From JBGSKV01 sp041740975 (GTDB taxonomy: Bacteria > Bdellovibrionota_B > Oligoflexia > Oligoflexales > JALZUQ01): a DNA stretch of 64,000 nucleotides. The DNA lies in the NCBI GenBank assembly GCA_041740975.1, contig JBGSKV010000117.1, positions 91,333 through 155,332 on the forward strand. The letters are read 5' to 3'. The notes under the pieces are model-generated. The model was not told the DNA's origin and made no database searches. It saw nothing but the letters and a program-made list of their open reading frames with translations. Shown here one piece after another: positions 43,904 to 52,391 of this stretch. Every line of letters begins with the position of its first letter. Position 1 is the first letter of the stretch. A program made the position numbers and the translations under genes.

Positions 43904-44305
43904 ATGTCGCTTTCGGACGATCTCAAATCGCAAAAGAATAAATTAATCAAAGCTAAGACTGAGCAAGCGAAGTCTGAAAAAAGTCAGGCTAAGCGCACGC
44001 GTCGTGCTGGTAAGGAATGGAGTAAGGATGATGAGTTGATTGCTCTTTATCTTTACCGCAGTGAAGCTTCCCGATTCCTACGTGACAACTATGCTGAGAA
44101 ACGTGAACTCTCTTCTCGGGCAATGGCACTCAAAATCTCTACTTTCGAATCCATTCGCAATGGCAATATGACATCTGGTGTCAGTGACCAAACCAAAGGC
44201 TTATTTAAGGAATTTGGTCGAACTGACATTAAAGAACTTGAGCAGAAAGTGATCGCGATTCTTCGCGGTGAGTTGACGCTTAGTGATGCTCCTGCAGCCG
44301 AATAA
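43904..44305 (+). CDS. small basic cytoplasmic protein of unknown function
   Basis: A protein of 133 residues. The first 45 residues are a Lys/Gln/Glu-rich helix ending in 'KRTRRAGKEWSKDDELIALYLY'; the middle 'RELSSRAMALKISTFESIRNG' looks like a nucleic-acid-binding helical unit of the kind seen in SANT/Myb-like proteins ('W...DD.LIALYLY...EASRFLRDNY...RSMALKI'). This is a tentative reading. No signal peptide. GGAGT lies before ATG. Possible DNA binding, function unknown. Confidence 0.7.
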   Translation: MSLSDDLKSQKNKLIKAKTEQAKSEKSQAKRTRRAGKEWSKDDELIALYLYRSEASRFLRDNYAEKRELSSRAMALKISTFESIRNGNMTSGVSDQTKGLFKEFGRTDIKELEQKVIAILRGELTLSDAPAAE

Positions 44306-44338
44306 TTTCCAAATTACAAAAAAATAGAGGGAGCTCGC

Positions 44339-44749
44339 ATGAATTTCCGTACGTTTAAAAACAAATTTTTATTTACAAATTACCCTGATGTGGGACTTTT
44401 GCTTTTAAGAATAGGCTTAGCGGGAAGCATGTTGATGGCCCACGGTGTTGATAAATTTTCAAATTTTGCAGAGTTATCACGACGATTTCCAGACCCTATT
44501 GGCCTGGGGTCTGGGGTGGCCTTGACCTTGGCGACTTTTGCTGAGTTCGTTTGCTCGATTGCGGTGATTTGCGGGCTATTTACGCGCCCAGCTACCTTAT
44601 TTTTAATCATTACGATGGCTGTGGCCGTCTTTGTCATTCATGCCAATGACTCCTTTGAAAACAAGGAGCTCGCATATGTTTACCTGGTTGGGTTTGTCGC
44701 CTTGTTCTTTACCGGCCCAGGACGCTATTCTATCGACCGTAAGCTCTAG
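44339..44749 (+). CDS. DoxX-family membrane protein
   Basis: A protein of 136 residues with four membrane helices. 'LLLRIGLAGSMLMAHGVDKF' and 'EFVCSIAVICGLFTRPATLFL' match the DoxX family. The role is uncertain; family members are linked to thiosulfate:quinone oxidation or redox stress. GGGAG lies 7 bases before ATG. Confidence 0.88.
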   Translation: MNFRTFKNKFLFTNYPDVGLLLLRIGLAGSMLMAHGVDKFSNFAELSRRFPDPIGLGSGVALTLATFAEFVCSIAVICGLFTRPATLFLIITMAVAVFVIHANDSFENKELAYVYLVGFVALFFTGPGRYSIDRKL

Positions 44750-44798
44750 GCCATATTGGCATTTTTAAAGTATTAAATTTCTGTTTCGATTATTCCGA

Positions 44799-44807
44799 TG
44801 ATATAAT
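44799..44807 (+). promoter_or_regulatory. extended -10 promoter of the structured RNA
   Basis: TGATATAAT is an ideal extended -10 (TGn + TATAAT) with no strong -35. The start would fall near 44814, at the 5' edge of the structured RNA. Confidence 0.6.
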
Positions 44808-44888
44808 CATAATATGACCCGCTGGGTCAGGGAAAATTCCTGCCCAAGGTCTATAGGCTAAATGCCTAGGAGAGGAGGTGGTGCTTTA

Positions 44889-44936
44889 ATGTGTAGTTAT
44901 TTATGCATTTGGAGTACGGAGGTGCGGGCTTCATAA
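44889..44936 (+). CDS. possible 15-residue peptide inside the structured RNA
   Basis: ATG at 44889 follows AGGAGGTG (44873-44880) by about 9 bases and opens a frame of 15 codons (MCSYLCIWSTEVRAS, then TAA). The SD can be trapped in the 16-pair helix of the RNA. It may be a leader or effector peptide, or the SD may serve only as RNA pairing sequence. Confidence 0.25.
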   Translation: MCSYLCIWSTEVRAS

Positions 44937-44966
44937 GTCTTCGCTCGGTATAATTTGACTCCAGGA

Positions 44967-45022
44967 CCGGCTCCACCTTCTTTCCTAGTATTGAAGTATT
45001 TTTCAGGAGCCGGTTTTTTTTT
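44967..45022 (+). terminator. terminator of the structured RNA
   Basis: CCGGCTCC (44967-44974) and GGAGCCGG (45006-45013) form a perfect 8-base stem with a 31-base loop, followed by nine Ts (45014-45022). The unusually long loop contains the 3' strand of the competing helix. Confidence 0.75.
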
Positions 45023-45052
45023 ACCCGCCAGAATCAAAATCACCATTCAATT

Positions 45053-46495
45053 TTAGGCTGTCGCAAAAAGTCCCGGACCATTTTTATCCGTTGGCTGTGG
45101 TTTGATGGTGCTGTGGATAGCCTCTGGATACTTTCCAGAAAAGCAGGCCATGCAATAACTACATTCATTTTTCTGGCCTAGCGCTCGCTTAAGTCCATCA
45201 ATACTTAAAAATCCCAAACTATCGGCTCCCAAAAATTCGCGCATTTCGACAACACTTTGTTGTGCGGCGAGAAGATTCTCGCGGTGTGGTGTATCCACGC
45301 CGTAGTAACAAGAATGCGTAATCGGAGGTGATCCCACGCGAAGATGAATTTCTTTAGCACCAGCCGCGCGAAGCATACGAAGAATTTTGATGGAAGTCGT
45401 GCCACGCACTATCGAATCGTCAATGACTGCGATGCGTTTGTCTTTCAATACACTTGGAACGGGGTTGAGTTTTAACTTCACACCAAAATCACGAATATCT
45501 TGCTGCGGTTGAATAAAAGTGCGGCCGACATAGTGATTTCGCACGAGTCCAAGTTCGACAGGAATTCCCAGCTCTCGCCCGTAGCCCATGGCCATTGGCA
45601 CGCCAGAGTCAGGAACGGCAATGACGGCATCGACATCGGCCGGGGATTCTTTCGCAAGCTCTATGCCCATGCGTTGGCGGAGTTGGTAAATCTCTTGACC
45701 GAAAATGCGACTGTCTGGACGCGCAAAATAAATCGGCTCAAATGAACAAAAGGCACTTGGTTTTTTGGGTTGAAGTGGAAAGTGGGATTTGATGCCCTGC
45801 AAGTCTATTTCGACCATTTCGCCCGGTTCAACTTCTCGAACAAACTTAGCGTCAATTAAATCTAAGGCGCAGGTTTCACTGACGGCAACATAAGCGTCTT
45901 TTAGTTTTCCAATAACTAATGGCCTAAAACCGAAGGGGTCACGGACCGCGTAAAGTTTATTCTTGGAAAGAATAACTAGCGAGTATGCTCCTTCCACTTG
46001 CGTCATAACATGGGCAATGCGCTTACTGATGTCGCTTCCAGGCGAGCGAGCGAGTAAGTGTATGAATACTTCTGAATCCACATTCGAGCGAAAAATACTG
46101 CCTTCGTTTTCAAGGCGCTTCCGAATCTCGGTGGCATTCGTCAGATTTCCGTTATGTGCAATGCCCAGCGGCCCAAGTGCCGAATTAAATGTAAACGGTT
46201 GAATATTTTGTTCGGACTTTGAGCCAGATGTCGAGTAGCGGACGTGACCAATACTCGCCGTGCCCGTAATACGGGCCAAAACATCGGGGTTAAAGCACTC
46301 ATTTACGAGGCCCATTCCTTTATGAGTATGAAAGACGGGGGCGTCTTCTTCTAAGTTTAAACTGGCAATGCCGCAAGCCTCTTGGCCGCGATGCTGGAGA
46401 GCATACAAACATAGGTAGGCATAATGCGCCGCTTGCTTGTCGCCGTAAATGCCAACAATGCCGCATTCTTCTTTAAGAGACTTTTGAAAAATCAT
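45053..46495 (-). CDS. purF: amidophosphoribosyltransferase
   Basis: A protein of 480 residues, first committed enzyme of purine synthesis. A short propeptide (MIFQKSLKEE) precedes Cys11, the glutaminase nucleophile in 'ECGIVGIYGD'. The phosphoribosyl-binding loop is 'IAVIDDSIVRGTTS'. A C-x2-C-x2-C cluster near the end ('CSYCMAC') fits the iron-sulfur form of Bacillus type. Last gene of purSQLF; its start overlaps the purL end by four bases. Confidence 0.97.
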   Translation of the reverse strand: MIFQKSLKEECGIVGIYGDKQAAHYAYLCLYALQHRGQEACGIASLNLEEDAPVFHTHKGMGLVNECFNPDVLARITGTASIGHVRYSTSGSKSEQNIQPFTFNSALGPLGIAHNGNLTNATEIRKRLENEGSIFRSNVDSEVFIHLLARSPGSDISKRIAHVMTQVEGAYSLVILSKNKLYAVRDPFGFRPLVIGKLKDAYVAVSETCALDLIDAKFVREVEPGEMVEIDLQGIKSHFPLQPKKPSAFCSFEPIYFARPDSRIFGQEIYQLRQRMGIELAKESPADVDAVIAVPDSGVPMAMGYGRELGIPVELGLVRNHYVGRTFIQPQQDIRDFGVKLKLNPVPSVLKDKRIAVIDDSIVRGTTSIKILRMLRAAGAKEIHLRVGSPPITHSCYYGVDTPHRENLLAAQQSVVEMREFLGADSLGFLSIDGLKRALGQKNECSYCMACFSGKYPEAIHSTIKPQPTDKNGPGLFATA

Positions 46496-48825
46496 TGTAC
46501 GCCTTCATTTTCGGAATGATCAAACACGAGAGATGATCCTTCCGCTTTTTTTAATTCTTTTAACGAACAGATTGAGGTTCCAAACTGGATTTCACAATCG
46601 TCACTTGGCAACGCTTCGCCCAAGAACCGAATGCTAAGTCCGTCTGGCAGGGCAGCGTGGTCTAGCCACTCATCGTTTTCGCAAGCAATAATATAAGACC
46701 CGGAATGCTCGCCAAATAAATAAAGTTCGGGGGCGAGATTATTCTCGGTCTCTACGGAAACCTTCCAGTTACTGCCTTTTAGAAGCTTGACAACGGCTGT
46801 AGCGATGCCGCCTTGACCTACGTCGCGACAAGCGGTGATGGATGCATGAGACAGTTGTTTAGATAAATAATCCATCGCCGCGACTTCGTACTCCCAGTTG
46901 ATGTCAGGAAGCTTCGTAGCCGATGAAGGAGTTGTAAAAGTTTTTTCTGCTAGTGATCCCGCAAAACTAAAAGTCGTGTGCGATGGCGTTAATAAATAAA
47001 ACATTGCACGTTTAGAAACCTGCGCGGGTTTTGCGAGTCTATAATCTTGGATCTTCCCCACCATCCCAATCATAGGAGTGGGGGCGATGCTCACTCCGTC
47101 CGTCTCGTTGTAGAAACTCACATTACCGCTGACGATCGGTGTATTTAACTTCACACAAGCTTCGCTCATACCGGCAAGGCTTTTGACAAAATCGTCCATA
47201 ACGAGTGGATCTTCGGGATTGCCGTAGTTGAGGCAATCTGTGGTCGCAAGCGGGGTAGCACCCGTGGCGGCAATGGCCCGTGCGGCTTTCAGGACAGCAT
47301 GGGCTCCCCCTGTATAGGCGTCAGCTCTTGTGTAGGACTCATTACAGGCAGAACTAAGGGCAAGTCCTAAGAATTTGCTATGGCACCAGTCGCTTCGCAG
47401 CCACATGATCGCGGCTCCCTGGTCGGTGGAGCTCAGTGCGGTTTGCGTGCCAATATGTTGATCGTACTGTTGAAACATCGGCTGCTTGCAGCCGGTATCG
47501 TGTAAAAGTTTTTGCAAAACTTTTTGCACTTTTAATTCTTGAATTTTCAATAGAGTGGCTTCGTCAGAATAGTTCGATTTGAGTTCCCGGTTTTTGACTG
47601 GCCGATCGTAGCGCGGAGCTTGTTCTGTCAAGGGAGCAACTTCAAGATCCACTTCTAATATTCCGTCTTTGGCGATCTGTACGCGGTTCGTGTCTGTGAC
47701 GATGCCAATAATGCCAAAATCAAGTTCCCACTTCTCGAAAACCTTCTGGGCTTCTTCCCATTTATCGGGCGCGATCACCATAAGCATGCGCTCTTGCGAC
47801 TCAGACAATAAGAGCTCATAAGCAGTCATGTTTTGGGCGCGAACGGGGACCTTGTCCAGATCTATAAATAGGCCGCTTTTGCCGCGGTCTGCCATTTCAA
47901 AGGCTGAAGACGTTAGTCCCGCCGCACCCATGTCCTGAAGACCGACGACAATATTCTTCTCTAAAACTTCAAGTGTAACTTCTAAAAGAAGTTTTTCTTT
48001 GAAGGGGTCGCCGACTTGAATCGCGCTTCGATCTTCTTTGTCGCGAGAATCAAAACTATCCGAAGCCATCGTGGCACCGTGAATACCGTCACGCCCGGTG
48101 GCCGATCCAACATAGACAACATAATTGCCAACGCCACTGGCGTGTCCTGTAAAAATCTTTTGGCGATGAATCGTTCCGACCGTCATTGCATTCACGAGAC
48201 AGTTGCCGTCATAGCAGTCATCAAAACTAACATTGCCGGCGACAGTAGGAATGCCGACACAGTTGCCGTAATCGCCAATGCCTCTGACGACATGTGTAAA
48301 TAAATGTGATGTTTTGGGATGACTGCGTTTTCCGAAGCGAAGACAGTTCAAATTGGCGATCGGTCGAGCGCCCATGCAGAAAACGTCACGTAAAATCCCA
48401 CCAACTCCCGTCGCGGCACCTTGATAAGGTTCGATGTAGCTAGGATGGTTATGACTTTCCATTTTGAAGGCAATGCAAAGATCATCTTCGATTTGAACAA
48501 CACCGGCGTTTTCACCAGGGCCCATCACAACCTGTGGACCAGTTGTGGGTAACTTTTTGAGATGGATACGAGATGATTTATAACTGCAATGCTCACTCCA
48601 CATCGCCGAAAAAACTCCAAGCTCGGCAAGAGTTGGCGGGCGCTTCAAAATATTTTTGACGGTTTTGTATTCTTCGTCATTTATTTTATGTTTCGGGAGC
48701 AAAGTGCCGAGATGTTTCTCGTCAATGGTCGCGGTTAACTTAAAATTATGTTTTCCTGTCATCGTGCTATGCATTGCTGCTCCGTATAGGCTTTTAACTT
48801 CGTTAACCGAATCTGACTTATCCAC
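46492..48825 (-). CDS. purL: phosphoribosylformylglycinamidine synthase subunit PurL
   Basis: A protein of 777 residues, the small (Bacillus-type) PurL that needs PurQ and PurS. Motifs: 'GVFSAMWSEHCSYKSSR', 'ENAGVVQIEDDLCIAFKMESHNHPS', 'GVGGILRDVFCMGARPIA' and 'QDMGAAGLTSS'. It overlaps purQ by 8 bases and purF by 4, in one operon. Confidence 0.97.
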   Translation of the reverse strand: MDKSDSVNEVKSLYGAAMHSTMTGKHNFKLTATIDEKHLGTLLPKHKINDEEYKTVKNILKRPPTLAELGVFSAMWSEHCSYKSSRIHLKKLPTTGPQVVMGPGENAGVVQIEDDLCIAFKMESHNHPSYIEPYQGAATGVGGILRDVFCMGARPIANLNCLRFGKRSHPKTSHLFTHVVRGIGDYGNCVGIPTVAGNVSFDDCYDGNCLVNAMTVGTIHRQKIFTGHASGVGNYVVYVGSATGRDGIHGATMASDSFDSRDKEDRSAIQVGDPFKEKLLLEVTLEVLEKNIVVGLQDMGAAGLTSSAFEMADRGKSGLFIDLDKVPVRAQNMTAYELLLSESQERMLMVIAPDKWEEAQKVFEKWELDFGIIGIVTDTNRVQIAKDGILEVDLEVAPLTEQAPRYDRPVKNRELKSNYSDEATLLKIQELKVQKVLQKLLHDTGCKQPMFQQYDQHIGTQTALSSTDQGAAIMWLRSDWCHSKFLGLALSSACNESYTRADAYTGGAHAVLKAARAIAATGATPLATTDCLNYGNPEDPLVMDDFVKSLAGMSEACVKLNTPIVSGNVSFYNETDGVSIAPTPMIGMVGKIQDYRLAKPAQVSKRAMFYLLTPSHTTFSFAGSLAEKTFTTPSSATKLPDINWEYEVAAMDYLSKQLSHASITACRDVGQGGIATAVVKLLKGSNWKVSVETENNLAPELYLFGEHSGSYIIACENDEWLDHAALPDGLSIRFLGEALPSDDCEIQFGTSICSLKELKKAEGSSLVFDHSENEGVQ

Positions 48826-49498
48826 AAGAAGCCAAAAAGGCTTCCCATACTAACTTTCCATCACTACTGCCGCCGGTTGATGTTCGCATGGCGCGCTCTG
48901 GATGCGGCATAAGGCCAAAAACGTTGCCTTTTTCATTGACGATGCCGGCGATGGAGTCGCAGGCGCCGTTTGGATTTTCGTCGTAAGTAAAAACAATCTG
49001 GCCGTTATCGTGAAGTTTCTTGAGTCCTTCGCGTCCCAAGAAGTAGCGGCCTTCGCCGTGGGCGATGGGCAAATTGATTTTGCTGCTATTAAGAGTGCGC
49101 TGATAAAAACTTTTGCCAGACTGAGTGGAGAGAGTTGTGTATTTACAAATAAAAGTGCGTTGAGCGTTTCTCAGTAAAACTCCCGGCAAAAGGCCCGCTT
49201 CTGTCAGGATCTGAAATCCGTTGCAAATTCCAATGATCGGCCCGCCACGTGCGGCAAAGGACTTTACGTCGGCGACAATTTTGGAGTGCGAAGCGAGAGC
49301 GCCTCCTCGCAAGTAATCCCCGTAGCTAAATCCACCGGGAATAATGAGCCCGTCAAGCTTAGGAAGGGTGGTTTCCGTGTGCCATATCGGAATCACGTCG
49401 ATACTAAAATGCTCGCGGAGAGCGTTTTTGCAGTCGACGTCGCAGTTCGAGCCAGGAAACTGTAGAAGTCCAATTTTTACGGATGAGCTCTTGGTCAT
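48818..49498 (-). CDS. purQ: phosphoribosylformylglycinamidine synthase subunit PurQ (glutaminase)
   Basis: A protein of 226 residues, class I glutamine amidotransferase. It has 'LQFPGSNCD' at the start, the nucleophile loop 'IIGICNGFQIL' with catalytic Cys, and 'LMPHPERA' with the His/Glu pair. It supplies ammonia to PurL; the start is one base after the purS stop region. Confidence 0.97.
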   Translation of the reverse strand: MTKSSSVKIGLLQFPGSNCDVDCKNALREHFSIDVIPIWHTETTLPKLDGLIIPGGFSYGDYLRGGALASHSKIVADVKSFAARGGPIIGICNGFQILTEAGLLPGVLLRNAQRTFICKYTTLSTQSGKSFYQRTLNSSKINLPIAHGEGRYFLGREGLKKLHDNGQIVFTYDENPNGACDSIAGIVNEKGNVFGLMPHPERAMRTSTGGSSDGKLVWEAFLASCG

Positions 49499-49499
49499 G

Positions 49500-49745
49500 T
49501 TAATTTTCTACCTTCTTGATATGAAAATTTTCAGACACAGGATTGGCCAAATACTCTTGCGCAATTTCTCGCGCGTACTGTTCGGGATTTTGACAAGATT
49601 GATCGAGTTCCAAAACAAAACGTTTTGTGACTTTTAAATTTTTGAGATTTTCTTGACCGGCTCTACGAAGACTTTCGGAAATAGCGCGACCTTCGGTATC
49701 GAGAACCTCAGGTTTCAATTCGACAATAACTTCATAATGATTCAT
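49500..49745 (-). CDS. purS: phosphoribosylformylglycinamidine synthase subunit PurS
   Basis: A protein of 81 residues, the small PurS subunit that bridges PurQ and PurL. 'YEVIVELKPEVLDTEGRAISESLRRAG' and 'NPVSENFHIK' fit the family. First gene of the purine operon, with GGGAGCG before ATG. The 245 bases upstream (49746-49990) hold the operon promoter and a dispersed repeat; no purine-riboswitch consensus was seen. Confidence 0.95.
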   Translation of the reverse strand: MNHYEVIVELKPEVLDTEGRAISESLRRAGQENLKNLKVTKRFVLELDQSCQNPEQYAREIAQEYLANPVSENFHIKKVEN

Positions 49746-49937
49746 TTTTCGCTCCCGAATGGCATTGCGTTGACTTCAGATAATTGAGTTGAAAAAAACT
49801 GAGATGTGGATTTTAGACCGAAGGGAACCGAGGCTGATACAATGAGGCAAATTGGAACATTCCGTGCCACCCTAACCTTCGAAGAAAAAAAGGTTTCGTC
49901 GCCCCGAGTATAGTACCGGAATTGCCTGTGAGACAAG

Positions 49938-49985
49938 GGGATCCTTCGCATCAAGAGCGCAGCTCGCCGATCGCTCAGGTGAAGG
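49938..49985. repeat. dispersed palindromic repeat, copy 1
   Basis: GGGGATCCTTCGCATCAAGA... closely matches copy 2 at 54158 through about 40 bases, including AGAGCG-AGCTCGC-GATCGCTC. It lies 5 bases downstream of the ALDH7 stop and upstream of purS. Its GATCCTTCGC core also occurs at 59926. Confidence 0.75.
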
Positions 49986-49990
49986 GGCCA

Positions 49991-51529
49991 TTACAGGTCG
50001 AACTTGATCCCCTGAGCCAGCGGGAGTTCCGTGCCAAAATTGATCGTATTGGTTTGACGGCGCATATAGGCCTTCCAAGAGTCCGATCCGGACTCGCGTC
50101 CACCCCCGGTCTCTTTTTCGCCCCCAAATGCCCCACCAATCTCCGCCCCAGAAGTGCCGATATTGACGTTGGCGATCCCACAGTCTGAACCCCAAGCAGC
50201 GAGAAATCCCTCGGCTTCTTGAAGGTGAGTCGTGAAAATAGAGGAAGACAAACCTTGAGGTACGTCGTTTTGGAGCGCAATCGCATTCTCCAAAGAACCT
50301 TTGTATTTGATCAAATATAAAATCGGCGCGAAAGTTTCGTGTTGTACGATTTCCATTTCGTTGGACGCTTCGACCACTGCAGGGCGAACGTAACAACCGG
50401 ATTCATAACCCGCACCGGAAAGAACTTCACCGCCATAAATAATCTTGGCGCCTTGCTCTTGCGCTTTTTTCAAAGCCGTTTGCATCATACCCACGGCATC
50501 TTTATCAATAAGTGGGCCGACATGATTTTTTTGATCAAGTGGATCGCCGATGCGAAGCCCTTTATAGGCACCAAGAATCGTTTCTTTAACTCTATCGTAA
50601 AGACTTTCATGGATAATCAATCGACGAGTAGTCGTGCAGCGTTGCCCGGCCGTTCCAACGGCACCAAAGACAATGCCCGGCATCGCTAGTTTTAAGTCGG
50701 CATTCTGCGTTAAAATAATGGCGTTGTTACCACCAAGTTCCAGTATGGATTTGCCAAGTCGACCGCCGACAACTTGCGCCACGCGCTTGCCCATACGAGT
50801 CGAACCTGTCGCAGATATTAAGGGAACGCGAGGATCGGCAATCATCGTCTCACCGATGTCTTCGACGCTACCCGAGATCATCGCCATGACACCTTCCGGA
50901 AGTTGATTGGCTTTGAGTACGTCTTGAAAAATTTGAAAACAAGCGACCGCAGTCAGTGGAGTTTTTTCAGATGGCTTCCAAATGCTAACGTTTCCGCAAA
51001 CAGCCGCAATCATCGAGTTCCACGCCCAAACGGCAACTGGAAAATTAAACGCTGATATAATTCCGATGATGCCCAGTGGATGCCACTGTTCATACATGCG
51101 GTGCGTGGGACGCTCGGAATGCATCGTTAGGCCGTAAAGTTGCCGAGACAAACCAACAGCAAAATCACAAATATCGATCATCTCTTGAACTTCGCCGAGA
51201 CCCTCTTGTAGGGACTTGCCCATTTCGTAACTGACAAGTTCGCCAAGGGGTTGCTTGAATTCGCGCAGCTTGTCGCCGTACTGGCGGACGATCTCGCCGC
51301 GCTTCGGTGCAGGAACTTTGCGCCAGGTGATAAAGGCGGATTGGCACGTTTTGATGAGAGTTTCATAATCTTCTTTGGTGGCTAGTCCTACTTCACCAAT
51401 GACTTGACCATTGACGGGAGAAACCGAGGCGATTTTTTTAGCCGTTGAGCCAAAACTCTTTGAGCCAGTCATGACTGGAGCGCTAACCTTGGGAAGCTTA
51501 AGTTGATCGAGAAATTTAAAATCCGCCAT
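49991..51529 (-). CDS. aldehyde dehydrogenase, ALDH7 (alpha-aminoadipate semialdehyde) type
   Basis: A protein of 512 residues. The ATG at 51529 is chosen over GTG 51541. Catalytic Glu in 'ILELGGNNAII' and Cys in 'GTAGQRCTTTRR'. The C-terminal 'GEKETGGGRESGSDSWKAYMRRQT' is typical of the antiquitin (ALDH7A1) branch, which oxidises alpha-aminoadipate semialdehyde in lysine breakdown. Substrate is inferred from this signature only. It diverges from hemD. Confidence 0.9.
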   Translation of the reverse strand: MADFKFLDQLKLPKVSAPVMTGSKSFGSTAKKIASVSPVNGQVIGEVGLATKEDYETLIKTCQSAFITWRKVPAPKRGEIVRQYGDKLREFKQPLGELVSYEMGKSLQEGLGEVQEMIDICDFAVGLSRQLYGLTMHSERPTHRMYEQWHPLGIIGIISAFNFPVAVWAWNSMIAAVCGNVSIWKPSEKTPLTAVACFQIFQDVLKANQLPEGVMAMISGSVEDIGETMIADPRVPLISATGSTRMGKRVAQVVGGRLGKSILELGGNNAIILTQNADLKLAMPGIVFGAVGTAGQRCTTTRRLIIHESLYDRVKETILGAYKGLRIGDPLDQKNHVGPLIDKDAVGMMQTALKKAQEQGAKIIYGGEVLSGAGYESGCYVRPAVVEASNEMEIVQHETFAPILYLIKYKGSLENAIALQNDVPQGLSSSIFTTHLQEAEGFLAAWGSDCGIANVNIGTSGAEIGGAFGGEKETGGGRESGSDSWKAYMRRQTNTINFGTELPLAQGIKFDL

Positions 51530-51605
51530 ATCGTGTTCCACTGCAATTTCGTTGAAATATGTCCTCTGGACCTATAGCCTACCAGTAACATATTTGGGGC
51601 TTATT

Positions 51606-52328
51606 TTGCGACATATTGTTTGGACAAGATCGCGCCAAGATTGGCCAAAAGACGAGCAGCTTTTAATTGCATCGGGTAAGCCGTTTCTGCATTTACCGTG
51701 TATTAAAATCAAAGCAAAAAAATCAATCGAAGTCCCACCATCAGAAGCATTTGACGTGGGGATTTTTACCAGTACCAAAGCTGTCGAAAGCGCGCTGAAT
51801 CATAAAAAACTCTCAAAGCTTCTGCCGCAATTAGAAGTTTATGCATTTGGCACGGCGACGTGTCGCGCACTTGTGAAAGCTGGTATTCCCGTTAAAGAAG
51901 CCGGGGTGCGAAGCGCGGAAGAACTGACGAAACTTCTATTGAAAGAACTTCACCCGACCACTCGTGTTCTCGTTTTTCAAGCCGCCAAACCAGCATTTGA
52001 TATTGTAAATGAACTTCTGGAGCACAAAATTACCGCCGAAGCACTTATAGTCTATGAAACGTTACCGGATCTAAACCTTGATGCGACCAAAAAAGCGCAT
52101 TACGAAAAGAATCTGGAAGGGGTGATTTGCTTTGCAAGTCCTACTGCTGTCGAAGCTTTCGTAAATACGATTGATCCGCAAGTTCTTGCAGGATTTGATT
52201 GCTGCGAGATAGCCGTCATCGGACAAACTACGGAGAAAACGGCCCGGCGATTTTTTACGAAGGTCGCCGTTTGTGATGTGCCGAGTGTGCCGGCCTTGAT
52301 AGATTTGGCAGTGGATTTGATAGGATAG
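51606..52328 (+). CDS. hemD: uroporphyrinogen-III synthase
   Basis: A protein of 240 residues starting at TTG 51606, with GGGG 6 bases upstream; a longer frame from 51552 is possible. HemD is poorly conserved, but 'FTSTKAVES', 'VYAFGTATCRAL', 'ICFASPTAVEAF' and 'IAVIGQTTEKTA' mark the two-domain fold. It closes hydroxymethylbilane to uroporphyrinogen III for haem. It is isolated from other hem genes here, which is slightly unusual. Confidence 0.85.
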   Translation: MRHIVWTRSRQDWPKDEQLLIASGKPFLHLPCIKIKAKKSIEVPPSEAFDVGIFTSTKAVESALNHKKLSKLLPQLEVYAFGTATCRALVKAGIPVKEAGVRSAEELTKLLLKELHPTTRVLVFQAAKPAFDIVNELLEHKITAEALIVYETLPDLNLDATKKAHYEKNLEGVICFASPTAVEAFVNTIDPQVLAGFDCCEIAVIGQTTEKTARRFFTKVAVCDVPSVPALIDLAVDLIG

Positions 52329-52391
52329 ATTTCGCCTCGCCCCACACAAGACCGTGTGTTATACCCTCCCTGCTTTCGTGGGGAAATTTCG

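Larger units (their letters stand above)
44814..45022 (+). ncRNA. structured RNA of unknown family, about 209 nt
   Basis: Between doxX and the convergent purF end, a promoter-like extended -10 and a T9 terminator frame about 209 bases full of stems: TGACCC-GCT-GGGTCA (44815-44829), CAG(G)GAA/TTCCTG (44828-44842), TAGGC-TAAAT-GCCTA (about 44854-44868), and a 16-pair helix of 44866-44881 with 44973-44988 (two G-U). The 44973-44988 strand resembles the 3' tail of 16S rRNA (10 of 12 bases), and its partner contains a perfect AGGAGGTG. The latter precedes ATG 44889 of a 15-codon frame. The long helix and the terminator stem share bases 44973-44974 and cannot coexist. It does not read as 6S, 4.5S, tmRNA or a GEMM riboswitch. 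Confidence 0.7.

Noticed and set aside
44814..45022. 6S RNA, 4.5S SRP RNA, tmRNA or GEMM riboswitch
   Set aside because: The 5' and 3' ends do not pair as in 6S, the SRP GGAA-type loop and tmRNA tRNA-like end are missing, and the GEMM conserved core is absent.
49746..49990. Purine riboswitch before purSQLF
   Set aside because: No conserved purine-aptamer core was seen; only a possible promoter and the dispersed repeat.
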